Origin: Bacteroidales bacterium
Lineage (GTDB): Bacteria > Bacteroidota > Bacteroidia > Bacteroidales > UBA7960
Assembly (NCBI GenBank): GCA_007124575.1
Contig: SLEW01000084.1
Span: 1 to 9,739 of the forward strand
Reading direction: 5' to 3'
Length of the DNA: 9,739 bases
A model generated the notes under the pieces. It saw only the letters and a list, made by a program, of their open reading frames with translations. It ran no database searches and had not been told where the DNA came from. The position numbers and the translations under genes were made by a program. The stretch's first letter is position 1. Every line of letters begins with the position of its first letter. Positions 1-5,928 of the stretch are shown here, piece by piece.

Positions 1-414
1 CCCCTGCTTCGCAAGCCGGAGGCAGCATCCATCGTGAACATTTCCTCAGTTGCCGGACTTAAACCCGGCACCAGCGTGGCTTATTCTGTATCCAAGGCAG
101 GACTTGACATGCTAACACGCTTCCTGGCAGGTGACCTTGGCCCATACAACATCAGGGTTAATTCTGTGAATCCCGGACTCGTGCGTACCCACATCCACCT
201 GGACAATGAAGTTGTTGAAGATAAAGATGCCTATGAAGCCATGCTCGACAAGGCTCGCCCCCGCTACCCCATCGGAAGGATTGGTAAACCTGAAGACATC
301 TCCTCTCTTGTTTGCTACCTGCTCTCAGATGAGGCATCCTGGATAACCGGAAGCATCATCACCGCTGACGGAGGTGTTATGGTGGAAAACGATCTGATAC
401 CCCAAAAGAAATAA
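1..414 (+). CDS. Short-chain dehydrogenase/reductase (SDR), 3' part only
   Basis: The frame is open from base 1, so the start lies outside the window and about 137 C-terminal residues are visible. This is a classical SDR: a Rossmann-fold NAD(P)(H)-dependent oxidoreductase of the cytosol. Visible marks, numbering the first codon as 1, are the catalytic Ser in NISSVAG (S16), the YxxxK pair (Y28, K32), the NSVNPGLVRT segment (54-63) after beta-6, and the C-terminal signature PIGRIGKPEDI plus ITGSIITADGG (90-125). The N-terminal TGxxxGxG cofactor loop is missing because of the window edge. The GTG at position 34 is an internal valine of the strand before the catalytic serine, so it is not the start. 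The substrate cannot be assigned: this C-terminal pattern is shared by FabG-like, glucose dehydrogenase-like and many sugar or alcohol SDRs. The gene converges on cysH. Confidence 0.93.
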   Translation, partial: PLLRKPEAASIVNISSVAGLKPGTSVAYSVSKAGLDMLTRFLAGDLGPYNIRVNSVNPGLVRTHIHLDNEVVEDKDAYEAMLDKARPRYPIGRIGKPEDISSLVCYLLSDEASWITGSIITADGGVMVENDLIPQKK

Positions 415-417
415 TCA

Positions 418-507
418 GGGACTTGAGAGACTTAAGGGATTTGAAAGTCTTAAGGGATTTGAGAGACTTAAGAGACTGGTATGATTACAGGGATTTGAGG
501 CACTTCA
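418..507. repeat. Five 18-bp tandem repeat units
   Basis: An exact 18-base period is visible. Units begin at 418, 436, 454, 472 and 490. Units 1-3 are close to gggatttgagagacttaa with one to three changes, unit 4 is strongly diverged, and unit 5 is recognisable again (gggatttgaggcacttca). The array starts three bases after the SDR stop codon and ends 25 bases before the cysH stop, so it fills the gap between two convergent genes. Two of three plus-strand frames stay open through the unit, giving Leu-Arg-Asp-type repeats in one frame, but there is no sign that it is translated. A 6-bp self-complementarity between units (428-433 with 445-450) is too weak to call a terminator. Confidence 0.85.
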
Positions 508-532
508 GTGAAGCAATGGGGGTTCTGGCGGC

Positions 533-1252
533 TTACCTGCCTTTTTCGTGTTTCGAATGCAACCCACACTCCTTGGTTTCTGGCTGTTCCCACCACCAGC
601 GTCCTGCCCGAATGTCCTCCCCTGGCAAAACAGGCCGGGTACATGGCTTGCAGCCTAAACTGGGGTATCCGTTGTCGTGCAATGGATTGTAAGGGATATT
701 ATGAGCATAAATGTAGTCCCACACCTGGTCCTCCGACCATTCGAGCAAAGGATTCACCTTGACAACCTGGTTGTTTTCGTCCCAGTCTGCCACATACAAG
801 TCATTACGCGTAGGTGATTGCTCACGCCTCAAACCTGTGACCCAGACCTCATAACCCTTTATCGCACGCTGCAAGGGTTCAATCTTGCGCACATGACAAC
901 ACTGCTTCCGGTTCTCCACGCTGTAATAAAATAGGTTTATGCCTTTCTCTTTAATCATCTGTTCCACTGCCTGCCTGTCCGGAAACATCACGCGGATATC
1001 AATGCCGTAACGTGTGTTGGTCTTTTCTATCAAATCGTATGTTTCATAAAACAAACGTCCGGTATCCAGGGTGAAAACAGCAGGATTTTTCACAATGCCA
1101 GTCAGCATGTGCGTAATAACCTGATCCTCAGCACTCATACTCGAGGAAAACATAAGTTTGCCAGGGTGCTGATCATTCATATATGAAAGCACAGCTTCGG
1201 GAGAAGCCTCGCGTAAAGCATCCCGGTATTTTTCTACTTTACTTGACTGCAT
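533..1252 (-). CDS. cysH: Assimilatory APS reductase, [4Fe-4S] type (CysH family)
   Basis: Predicted 239-residue cytosolic enzyme that reduces adenylyl sulfate to sulfite and AMP with thioredoxin-like electrons in cysteine synthesis. The N-terminal half is a PP-loop nucleotide-binding domain (SSSMSAEDQV, 36-45; LDTGRL, 62-67). The paired cysteines C118-C119 and C201-x2-C204 are the iron-sulfur ligand set that distinguishes bacterial/plant-type APS reductases from cluster-free PAPS reductases. GLRREQS (140-146) and a C-terminal ECGLH with catalytic Cys (C229) complete the family signature. The start is the ATG at 1252, because upstream in-frame codons run into the neighbouring hydrolase gene in another frame and lack family similarity. 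It lies 28 bases downstream of the MBL-fold gene on the same strand, so co-transcription is likely. No sulfate adenylyltransferase or sulfite reductase is visible. No Shine-Dalgarno motif is present. Confidence 0.93.
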   Translation of the reverse strand: MQSSKVEKYRDALREASPEAVLSYMNDQHPGKLMFSSSMSAEDQVITHMLTGIVKNPAVFTLDTGRLFYETYDLIEKTNTRYGIDIRVMFPDRQAVEQMIKEKGINLFYYSVENRKQCCHVRKIEPLQRAIKGYEVWVTGLRREQSPTRNDLYVADWDENNQVVKVNPLLEWSEDQVWDYIYAHNIPYNPLHDNGYPSLGCKPCTRPVLPGEDIRAGRWWWEQPETKECGLHSKHEKGR

Positions 1253-1280
1253 AACGATGATTTCGGTGAATAAATAGTAC

Positions 1281-2123
1281 CTACTTAAGATCTGCAAGCC
1301 GGAAAATGTCTTTAGCACGAATACCTTTTTTGGTATTTTCCACAGTGCAACATTCATTATCGTAGTCATGCTCGAAAAGAAGCACATAGTTCTCTTCCAC
1401 AGCCCTGTTAAGGAAAGTCTTCTTTTCTTCCATCGAAAGCACAGGGTCAATGTCAAAACTGGGCACATACGCCAGGGGTATGTTTCCCACGGAGGCAATG
1501 AAGTCGGCCATGAAAGCCACTTTGCGGCCCTGGTAGTCGAATATGGGTACAATCTGTCCCACAGTATGTCCATTCTTGATCTCCAGGTATACCCCATCAA
1601 ACAGCGAACCGTCTTCATGAATAAACTCCAGCTGGCCACTTTTATACATAGGCAAGAGGTTTTCTTCAAAATATGACGCCTTTTCGCGTGGATTAGGATC
1701 CATGGCAGTGTCCCATTGAGCTTTTGAGCAATAATAGGTGGCATTGGGGAAAGTAAGCAAAGGCGTAGTCCCGTCTTTGGCCCATTTAACAGCTCCACCA
1801 ACGTGGTCAAAATGGAGGTGCGTCAGGATAACATCCGTAATGTCTTCAGGTTTATAACCATGTGCGGCAAGGTTTCCCTCAAGGCTGTCATCGCCAAAAA
1901 GGTAATAGTAACTGAAAAACTTCTCACTCTGTTTGTCGCCCATGCCCACATCAACCAGGATGCGACGATCACCGGTGTCGGCCAGAAGACATCGCGAAGC
2001 CAAAGGAATCATGTTATTCTCATCAGCCTTCACATACCTCTCCCATATCGATTTGGGAACAACGCCAAAACAGGCTCCGCCATCCATCTTGAAATTTTCT
2101 GCAACAACAGGATATAATTTCAT
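1281..2123 (-). CDS. Metallo-beta-lactamase-fold hydrolase (lactonase-like)
   Basis: 280-residue MBL-fold protein, probably a dinuclear metal hydrolase. The metal-binding signature is complete: H102-x-H104-x-D106-H107 (HLHFDHVGG), a third-strand His in NGHTVGQ (H186), a bridging Asp in FMADF (D207) and a late His in FEHDY (H252). This layout matches the MBL group that includes AiiA/AttM/YtnP-type acyl-homoserine lactonases, but many uncharacterised hydrolases share it, so the substrate is unknown. There is no signal peptide, so it is probably cytosolic. ATG at 2123 is preferred over a TTG two codons upstream (2129), since ATG AAA begins the conserved MKLYPV strand. It is the first gene of a probable operon with cysH. 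A perfect minus-strand TAnnTTTG motif lies 43 bases upstream. Confidence 0.88.
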   Translation of the reverse strand: MKLYPVVAENFKMDGGACFGVVPKSIWERYVKADENNMIPLASRCLLADTGDRRILVDVGMGDKQSEKFFSYYYLFGDDSLEGNLAAHGYKPEDITDVILTHLHFDHVGGAVKWAKDGTTPLLTFPNATYYCSKAQWDTAMDPNPREKASYFEENLLPMYKSGQLEFIHEDGSLFDGVYLEIKNGHTVGQIVPIFDYQGRKVAFMADFIASVGNIPLAYVPSFDIDPVLSMEEKKTFLNRAVEENYVLLFEHDYDNECCTVENTKKGIRAKDIFRLADLK

Positions 2124-2165
2124 AACCAAATATTTTTATGCTTGAATATCTTTAAAAGCTACAGA

Positions 2166-2173
2166 CAAATGTA
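2166..2173 (-). promoter_or_regulatory. Candidate Bacteroidota -7 element for MBL-cysH operon
   Basis: Read on the minus strand this is TACATTTG, a full match to the Bacteroidota -7 consensus TAnnTTTG. It would give a leader of about 35 bases before the ATG at 2123. No convincing TTTG -33 element is seen 19-21 bases further upstream, so the call rests on one box and on its position. Confidence 0.45.
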
Positions 2174-2248
2174 CAAAAAACATTCTGAGCATCTGGTGTC
2201 ATTTCCACGCTACTTTAGCCGGACCACAGTATTGTCTTCAAAAACTTT

Positions 2249-2256
2249 TAACTTTG
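2249..2256 (+). promoter_or_regulatory. Candidate Bacteroidota -7 element for mpl
   Basis: TAACTTTG matches TAnnTTTG and lies in the divergent gap 2124-2366, which would leave a leader of about 100 bases before the mpl ATG. The nearest TTG upstream (2232-2234) is spaced too closely for a good -33 box. The rest of the 243-base gap shows no open frame, RNA gene or strong hairpin. Together with the minus-strand box at 2166-2173 it makes this gap a plausible divergent promoter region. Confidence 0.35.
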
Positions 2257-2366
2257 GCTTGCAGTAAATGATTTTCCAAAAACCATCAACCCCATAACTC
2301 CGCAAGCCTACATCACCTAACTTGCTGATAACGAGATATTTTGACTTTTTGACAATATAAAATCAG

Positions 2367-3740
2367 ATGCATTACCATTTTATTGCCATAGGAGGCAGTG
2401 CCATGCATAACCTGGCCATTGCACTCCATCTTAAAGGGGATCAAATCACCGGCTCGGATGATGAGATTTTTGAACCTTCCCGCGGTCGTTTGAAACAACA
2501 CGGTCTGTTGCCATCTGCTACGGGATGGTTTCCCGAACGCATCCATAGCGGGTTGGATGCTGTCATCGCAGGCATGCATGCCAGGCCGGACAATCCTGAG
2601 CTTCGAAAGGCCAGATCACTCGGTTTACCAGTATACTCTTATCCTGAGTTTCTCTACGCCCACGCAAAAGAAAAAACCCGTGTGGTTATCGGCGGAAGCC
2701 ACGGCAAAACCACCATTACCTCCATGATACTGCACGTCTTGCAACATCATGGCATAGATACCGATTACATGGTGGGGGCGCAGCTGGAAGGCTTTGATGT
2801 GATGGTAAAACTTACCGATGATGCCGGGCTTATGGTCATGGAGGGTGATGAATACCCCAGCGGCCCTACGGATCCCCGTCCAAAATTCCATGTTTACAAG
2901 CCACATATTGCTGTTATAAGCGGGATATCCTGGGACCACATCAATGTGTTTAAAACCTTTGAAAGCTATCTTGATCAGTTCAGAACCTTTATTCACCAGA
3001 TTGAACAGGGAGGCAAGCTGATATTTGATGATGCAGATCAATTGGTTAGCCGTTTGTGCCGGAATGAAGCCCCGGAGAACATCTCAACGATCCCCTATGT
3101 TATTCCACGCTTTTCAATCAGTGAGGGAACAACTCATGTTTTCACGGATGATGAAGCCTTTCCGGTACATGTTTTTGGCCGGCATAATCTGCTGAACCTG
3201 GAAGCTTCGCGCATGGTGTGTCAGCAGCTGGGTGTAAACAATAAAGCCTTTTTTGAGGCCATACAATCATTTCGGGGTGCAAGCAAACGCATGGAGATGC
3301 TATATGATGATGGCAATACGCTCATCATCCGTGATTTTGCTCATGCACCATCCAAGTTAAAAGCCACTGTTAAGGCAGTAAAAGAGCAGTATCCCGAAAG
3401 GAAGCTCATAGCCTGCATGGAGCTGCATACTTACTCCAGCCTGAGTCGTGAGTTTATGCCACAGTACCGTAACAGCATGGAGGCAGCCGACGAGGCCATT
3501 GTTTTTTTCAACCCTGAGGCGCTAAAGTTGAAAAGATTGCCGGAGCTAATCCCGGAAGATGTGATTGAGGGGTTCGGAAAGCCCGGCTTGCAGGTGGTCA
3601 CGCAAGCATCAAAGCTGGATTCTCTCCTTCAGGGGCACCTGGAGAAAAACACTTGCCTGCTCTTGATGAGCTCAGCTGCTTTCGGCGGCCTGGATATAGA
3701 TGGTCTCATTAAAGAAGCGAAAAAAAAGTTTGAGTTTTGA
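2367..3740 (+). CDS. mpl: UDP-MurNAc:L-Ala-gamma-D-Glu-meso-DAP ligase (Mpl-type)
   Basis: 457-residue Mur-ligase family enzyme that uses ATP to join recycled murein tripeptide to UDP-N-acetylmuramate in the cytosol, returning it to peptidoglycan synthesis. Domain 1 begins with a UDP-binding loop (IAIGGSAMHNLA, 7-18) and GSDDE (29-33). The ATP P-loop is GGSHGKTT (109-116). EGDEYPS followed by KFHVYKP (159-179) resembles the Mpl EADEYD...KF region more than MurC. WDHINVF (189-195), GRHNLLNLEA (271-280), RGASKRME (303-310) and DFAHAPSK (323-330) follow in Mur-ligase order. Length equals that usual for Mpl. The alternative is MurC, which is of similar size, but MurC carries different versions of these motifs. 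The start ATG has no Shine-Dalgarno but an A/T-rich leader. rlmB follows 111 bases downstream. Bacteroidota homologues are often annotated simply as peptidoglycan synthetase. Confidence 0.88.
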   Translation: MHYHFIAIGGSAMHNLAIALHLKGDQITGSDDEIFEPSRGRLKQHGLLPSATGWFPERIHSGLDAVIAGMHARPDNPELRKARSLGLPVYSYPEFLYAHAKEKTRVVIGGSHGKTTITSMILHVLQHHGIDTDYMVGAQLEGFDVMVKLTDDAGLMVMEGDEYPSGPTDPRPKFHVYKPHIAVISGISWDHINVFKTFESYLDQFRTFIHQIEQGGKLIFDDADQLVSRLCRNEAPENISTIPYVIPRFSISEGTTHVFTDDEAFPVHVFGRHNLLNLEASRMVCQQLGVNNKAFFEAIQSFRGASKRMEMLYDDGNTLIIRDFAHAPSKLKATVKAVKEQYPERKLIACMELHTYSSLSREFMPQYRNSMEAADEAIVFFNPEALKLKRLPELIPEDVIEGFGKPGLQVVTQASKLDSLLQGHLEKNTCLLLMSSAAFGGLDIDGLIKEAKKKFEF

Positions 3741-3817
3741 GGTTGGGGTTTGGGGCTGCTTAGTCAGCAGGGAAAAGAACAGATAGACTGGCTTGTGGAA
3801 TGATCATATATTTTTGC

Positions 3818-3825
3818 GACCTTTG
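3818..3825 (+). promoter_or_regulatory. Weak candidate promoter box before rlmB
   Basis: Two near-consensus boxes sit in the mpl-rlmB gap: TATTTTTG (3809-3816) and GACCTTTG (3818-3825). The second lies 22 bases after a TTG (3793-3795), a spacing close to that of the Bacteroidota -33/-7 pair, but its first base deviates. Either could drive rlmB. Alternatively rlmB may simply be read through from mpl. Confidence 0.25.
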
Positions 3826-3851
3826 TTGAAACACTAAAAACACATCCCGTT

Positions 3852-4586
3852 TTGGAAAACCATATATTCGGCATGCATCCATTGATGGAAGCCATCCAGT
3901 CTGGCAAACTGCCAGAAAAAGTCCTCATTCAGAAAGGCCTGAAAGGCGACAACTATCAAAAACTGTTTTCCCTGATAAGAGAAAAGAAGATACCTTTTCA
4001 GATGGTTCCTGTTGAAAAGCTAAACAGGGTCACACGCAAGAACCACCAGGGCATTATAGCACAGATGCCTTCTATTGAATATGTTAAGCTGGAAGATATC
4101 CTGCCGGGCATTTTTGAATCGGGCGAAACACCTCTGCTGGTATTGCTGGATGGTATCACGGATGTTCGAAACCTGGGCGCAATAGCCCGCTCTGCTGAAT
4201 GCGCCGGAGCTGATGCAATCATTATCCCGGAGAAAGGAAGCGCCTCAGTAAGCGCTGACGCAATAAAAGCATCTGCCGGAGCACTAAACAGGATACCTGT
4301 GTGCAAGGAAACACACATCCTGCAAAGCATTGCTTTCATTCAGGAATGTGGCATACGCGTGATAGCTTGCGACAGCAAAGGAGAAAGTAACTTGTATAAT
4401 GAAGACCTGTCGGTTCCCGTGGCTGTTATCATGGGGTCTGAAGATAAGGGCGTTTCACCTGCTGCCAGGCAAGTGGCAGACAAGGTCGTTGAAATTCCCA
4501 TGAAAGGCAAAACAGGGTCATTAAACGTTTCCGTTGCCACAGGTATTGTCCTGTTTGAAGCCCTCAGGCAAAGAGATCTGAGCTAA
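3852..4586 (+). CDS. rlmB: 23S rRNA (guanosine-2'-O-)-methyltransferase, RlmB/TrmH (SPOUT) family
   Basis: 244-residue SPOUT-fold methyltransferase using S-adenosylmethionine. In E. coli RlmB methylates the 2'-O of G2251 in the peptidyl-transferase P loop. The N-terminal substrate-binding domain runs from IFGMHPL (5-11) to HQGI (65-68). The trefoil-knot catalytic domain has motif 1 DGITDVRNLGAIARSA (100-115) with the conserved Asn107 and Arg113, motif 2 MGSEDKGVSP (194-203), and motif 3 IPMKG...SLNVSVATG (215-231). The start is a TTG at 3852. No in-frame ATG lies between it and the upstream stop, and starting at the ATG at 3873 would delete the conserved I-x-G-x-H strand. Specificity for G2251 rather than another RNA is inferred from family resemblance. 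The downstream CCG-domain gene begins 76 bases after the stop and may be co-transcribed. Confidence 0.92.
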   Translation: MENHIFGMHPLMEAIQSGKLPEKVLIQKGLKGDNYQKLFSLIREKKIPFQMVPVEKLNRVTRKNHQGIIAQMPSIEYVKLEDILPGIFESGETPLLVLLDGITDVRNLGAIARSAECAGADAIIIPEKGSASVSADAIKASAGALNRIPVCKETHILQSIAFIQECGIRVIACDSKGESNLYNEDLSVPVAVIMGSEDKGVSPAARQVADKVVEIPMKGKTGSLNVSVATGIVLFEALRQRDLS

Positions 4587-4662
4587 TTCCGGCGGTTTTG
4601 CCATAAACCGGCAGCTAATAACCCATGGCTGCCTATTGACATATAGACAAAATACAAACAAC

Positions 4663-5421
4663 ATGAAGACAGGCTTATTTATTCCTTGTTTCATTGATCA
4701 GCTATACCCTGACACGGGCTTCAACATGCTGAAAGTGCTGAAAAAGGCCGATCAGATAAGCCAGGCACACATGCAATTTGATTATAACCCGGAGCAAACA
4801 TGCTGCGGCCAGGTAGCCTTTAATGGCGGGTTTTGGGATGAATCCAAGCATCTCGGGGAAAAATTCATCAGGGATTTCATGCATTACGACTACGTGGTGG
4901 GCCCGTCAGCGTCATGCGTAGGCATGGTAAAAAACTATTATCCCCAGATGTTTTATAACTCCGCCTGGCACAACGAGAACAATGCATTATCCAGAAAAAT
5001 ATATGAGTTTACCGATTTCCTTATCCATGTGATGAAAGTTGAAGACCTGGGAGCGAGCTTCCCGGCTACTGTAACGGTGCATGATGCCTGTGCTGCATTG
5101 CGGGAATATGGCTTGACCGACCAACCCCGCAGGCTCCTTGCTGGCGTAGAAGGCCTTATCGTGGCAGAGATGGCAGACAGTGATGTATGCTGCGGTTTCG
5201 GCGGTACCTTTTCCGTGAAACATGAACCCATATCCACCGCCATGGCCGAACAAAAGGTCAGGCATGCTTTGGATACCGGCGCCGGCTATATTGTTTCTAC
5301 CGAATCTTCCTGCCTGATGCACCTTCAGGGTTACATCGATAAACATGACCTGGGGATCCGGTGTATGCACATAGCAGACCTCCTGGCAGCAGGCCTGAAC
5401 GGGAAGGAGATCGATTCATAA
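4663..5421 (+). CDS. CCG-domain Fe-S oxidoreductase subunit (LutA/YkgE-like)
   Basis: 252-residue soluble protein made of two cysteine-rich CCG domains. Domain 1 has C9, the C47-C48-G pair and C85 (PSASC), with spacings of 37 and 36 residues. Domain 2 has C143, C176-C177-G and C217 (ESSC). This is the ligand pattern of LutA/YkgE, GlpC and heterodisulfide reductase B relatives, which bind iron-sulfur clusters and pass electrons in lactate, glycolate or thiol-disulfide chemistry. The start is the ATG at 4663, which begins the family's MKTGLFIPCFID strand. An in-frame TTG at 4636 would add nine unsupported residues. LutA normally works with LutB and LutC, but neither is visible here: rlmB is upstream and a cold-shock gene downstream. 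Lactate oxidation is therefore only a possibility. Partners may lie elsewhere in the genome. Confidence 0.88.
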   Translation: MKTGLFIPCFIDQLYPDTGFNMLKVLKKADQISQAHMQFDYNPEQTCCGQVAFNGGFWDESKHLGEKFIRDFMHYDYVVGPSASCVGMVKNYYPQMFYNSAWHNENNALSRKIYEFTDFLIHVMKVEDLGASFPATVTVHDACAALREYGLTDQPRRLLAGVEGLIVAEMADSDVCCGFGGTFSVKHEPISTAMAEQKVRHALDTGAGYIVSTESSCLMHLQGYIDKHDLGIRCMHIADLLAAGLNGKEIDS

Positions 5422-5431
5422 CCCTCCTGAT

Positions 5432-5450
5432 TGGCTTTTTGTTGAAGCCA
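5432..5450 (+). terminator. Weak hairpin after the CCG-domain gene
   Basis: TGGCTT (5432-5437) pairs with AAGCCA (5445-5450) around a seven-base loop, beginning 11 bases after the stop codon. The stem is short and not followed by a U-run, so it may be a weak terminator or an mRNA 3'-end stabiliser, or may be chance. Confidence 0.3.
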
Positions 5451-5517
5451 TATACCCCAAAAGAGATAATATTTATAAAAAATCACAAGTAAGTGTCGGG
5501 GGCAATTGTTTTTGTAT

Positions 5518-5525
5518 TATCTTTG
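5518..5525 (+). promoter_or_regulatory. Bacteroidota -7 element for the cold-shock gene
   Basis: TATCTTTG is a full TAnnTTTG match. A -33 TTTG is not clear at the expected distance. A start of transcription near 5530 would give an untranslated leader of roughly 120 bases before the ATG at 5650, a length typical of regulated cold-shock genes. Confidence 0.55.
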
Positions 5526-5550
5526 TACCGCAATTAAATTAAAGTAACCC

Positions 5551-5628
5551 GAATTGATTTCCGCTTATTTGACTTCAAACAACCTTCCTAGCGAACAGTT
5601 TCAAATCATTTACCGCGTATTTCAATTC
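5551..5628 (+). promoter_or_regulatory. Nested inverted repeats in cold-shock leader
   Basis: Three co-axial complementary pairs can be read in the leader. GAATTGA (5551-5557) pairs with TCAATTC (5622-5628), CGC (5562-5564) with GCG (5615-5617), and ATTTGA (5567-5572) with TCAAAT (5601-5606). They are in correct nesting order, with a symmetric 4x4 internal loop between the first two. The right arm of the outer stem ends 21 bases before the start codon, so folding could affect ribosome access. Leader-structure control is established for E. coli cspA. Its occurrence here is inference, and the short, A/U-rich stems are only moderately stable. Confidence 0.4.
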
Positions 5629-5649
5629 AAGTAATCAAACATTATTTTT

Positions 5650-5841
5650 ATGAAAACTGGAACAGTAAAATTCTTTAACGAACTTAAAGGATTTGGATTT
5701 ATCAAGGATCACGAGACAGAAGAAGAATTTTTCGTACACGCTACAGGTCTGATCGACCAGGTACGCGAAGGCGACGAAGTAAGCTTTGAGCTGAAGGAAG
5801 GAAAAAAAGGCATGAATGCAGCAAATGTAAAAATAGCATAA
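5650..5841 (+). CDS. Cold-shock domain protein (CspA family)
   Basis: 63-residue single-domain OB-fold protein that binds single-stranded RNA and DNA, acting as an RNA chaperone in the cytosol. RNP1 is seen as KGFGFI (14-19) and RNP2 as FFVHAT (27-32). The opening MKTGTVKFFN and the acidic middle are typical, and the length is slightly below the usual 65-70 residues. It is monocistronic: its own TAnnTTTG promoter box and long leader lie upstream and a strong intrinsic terminator lies downstream. The ATG follows an A/T-rich stretch with no Shine-Dalgarno motif. Whether this copy is cold-induced or constitutive cannot be told from the coding sequence, since genomes usually carry several csp paralogues, though the structured leader favours regulated expression. 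Confidence 0.95.
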   Translation: MKTGTVKFFNELKGFGFIKDHETEEEFFVHATGLIDQVREGDEVSFELKEGKKGMNAANVKIA

Positions 5842-5894
5842 GCATAGATCATCCTTTAAAACCGAACAAAACCCGCAAGGGTTAACAAACAAAG

Positions 5895-5928
5895 CCCCTC
5901 CATGTATTAACATGTGAGGGGTTTTTTT
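5895..5928. terminator. Strong intrinsic terminator shared by convergent genes
   Basis: CCCCTC-CATG (5895-5904) pairs with CATG-T-GAGGGG (5911-5921), with one bulged T (5915) and the loop TATTAA. On the plus strand it is followed by seven T residues (5922-5928), a textbook rho-independent terminator for the cold-shock gene. On the minus strand the same hairpin begins five bases after the stop codon of the giant activase gene and is followed by ctttgtttg, a weaker U-rich tail, so it may work in both directions. The plus-strand T-run overlaps the activase stop codon (5927-5929). Confidence 0.9.

Noticed and set aside
418..507. CRISPR array
   Set aside because: Units are contiguous 18-mers with no unique spacers and no cas gene nearby.
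423..692. Small plus-strand open frame rich in Leu-Arg-Asp
   Set aside because: It arises from the 18-bp repeat, whose period is a multiple of three, then runs antisense into the well-supported cysH gene. It has a TTG start and no recognisable domain.
1253..1810. N-terminal extension of the cysH reading frame
   Set aside because: This part is out of frame with, and fully inside, the MBL-fold gene, and shows no family similarity. APS reductase similarity begins around the ATG at 1252.
3756..3770. Hairpin CTGCT/AGCAG after mpl
   Set aside because: Only five base pairs and followed by A/G, not T. No terminator evidence.
4591..4612. Terminator after rlmB
   Set aside because: CGGTTT and AAACCG can pair around tgccat, but a G-G clash follows and there is no T-run. 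It is too weak to call.
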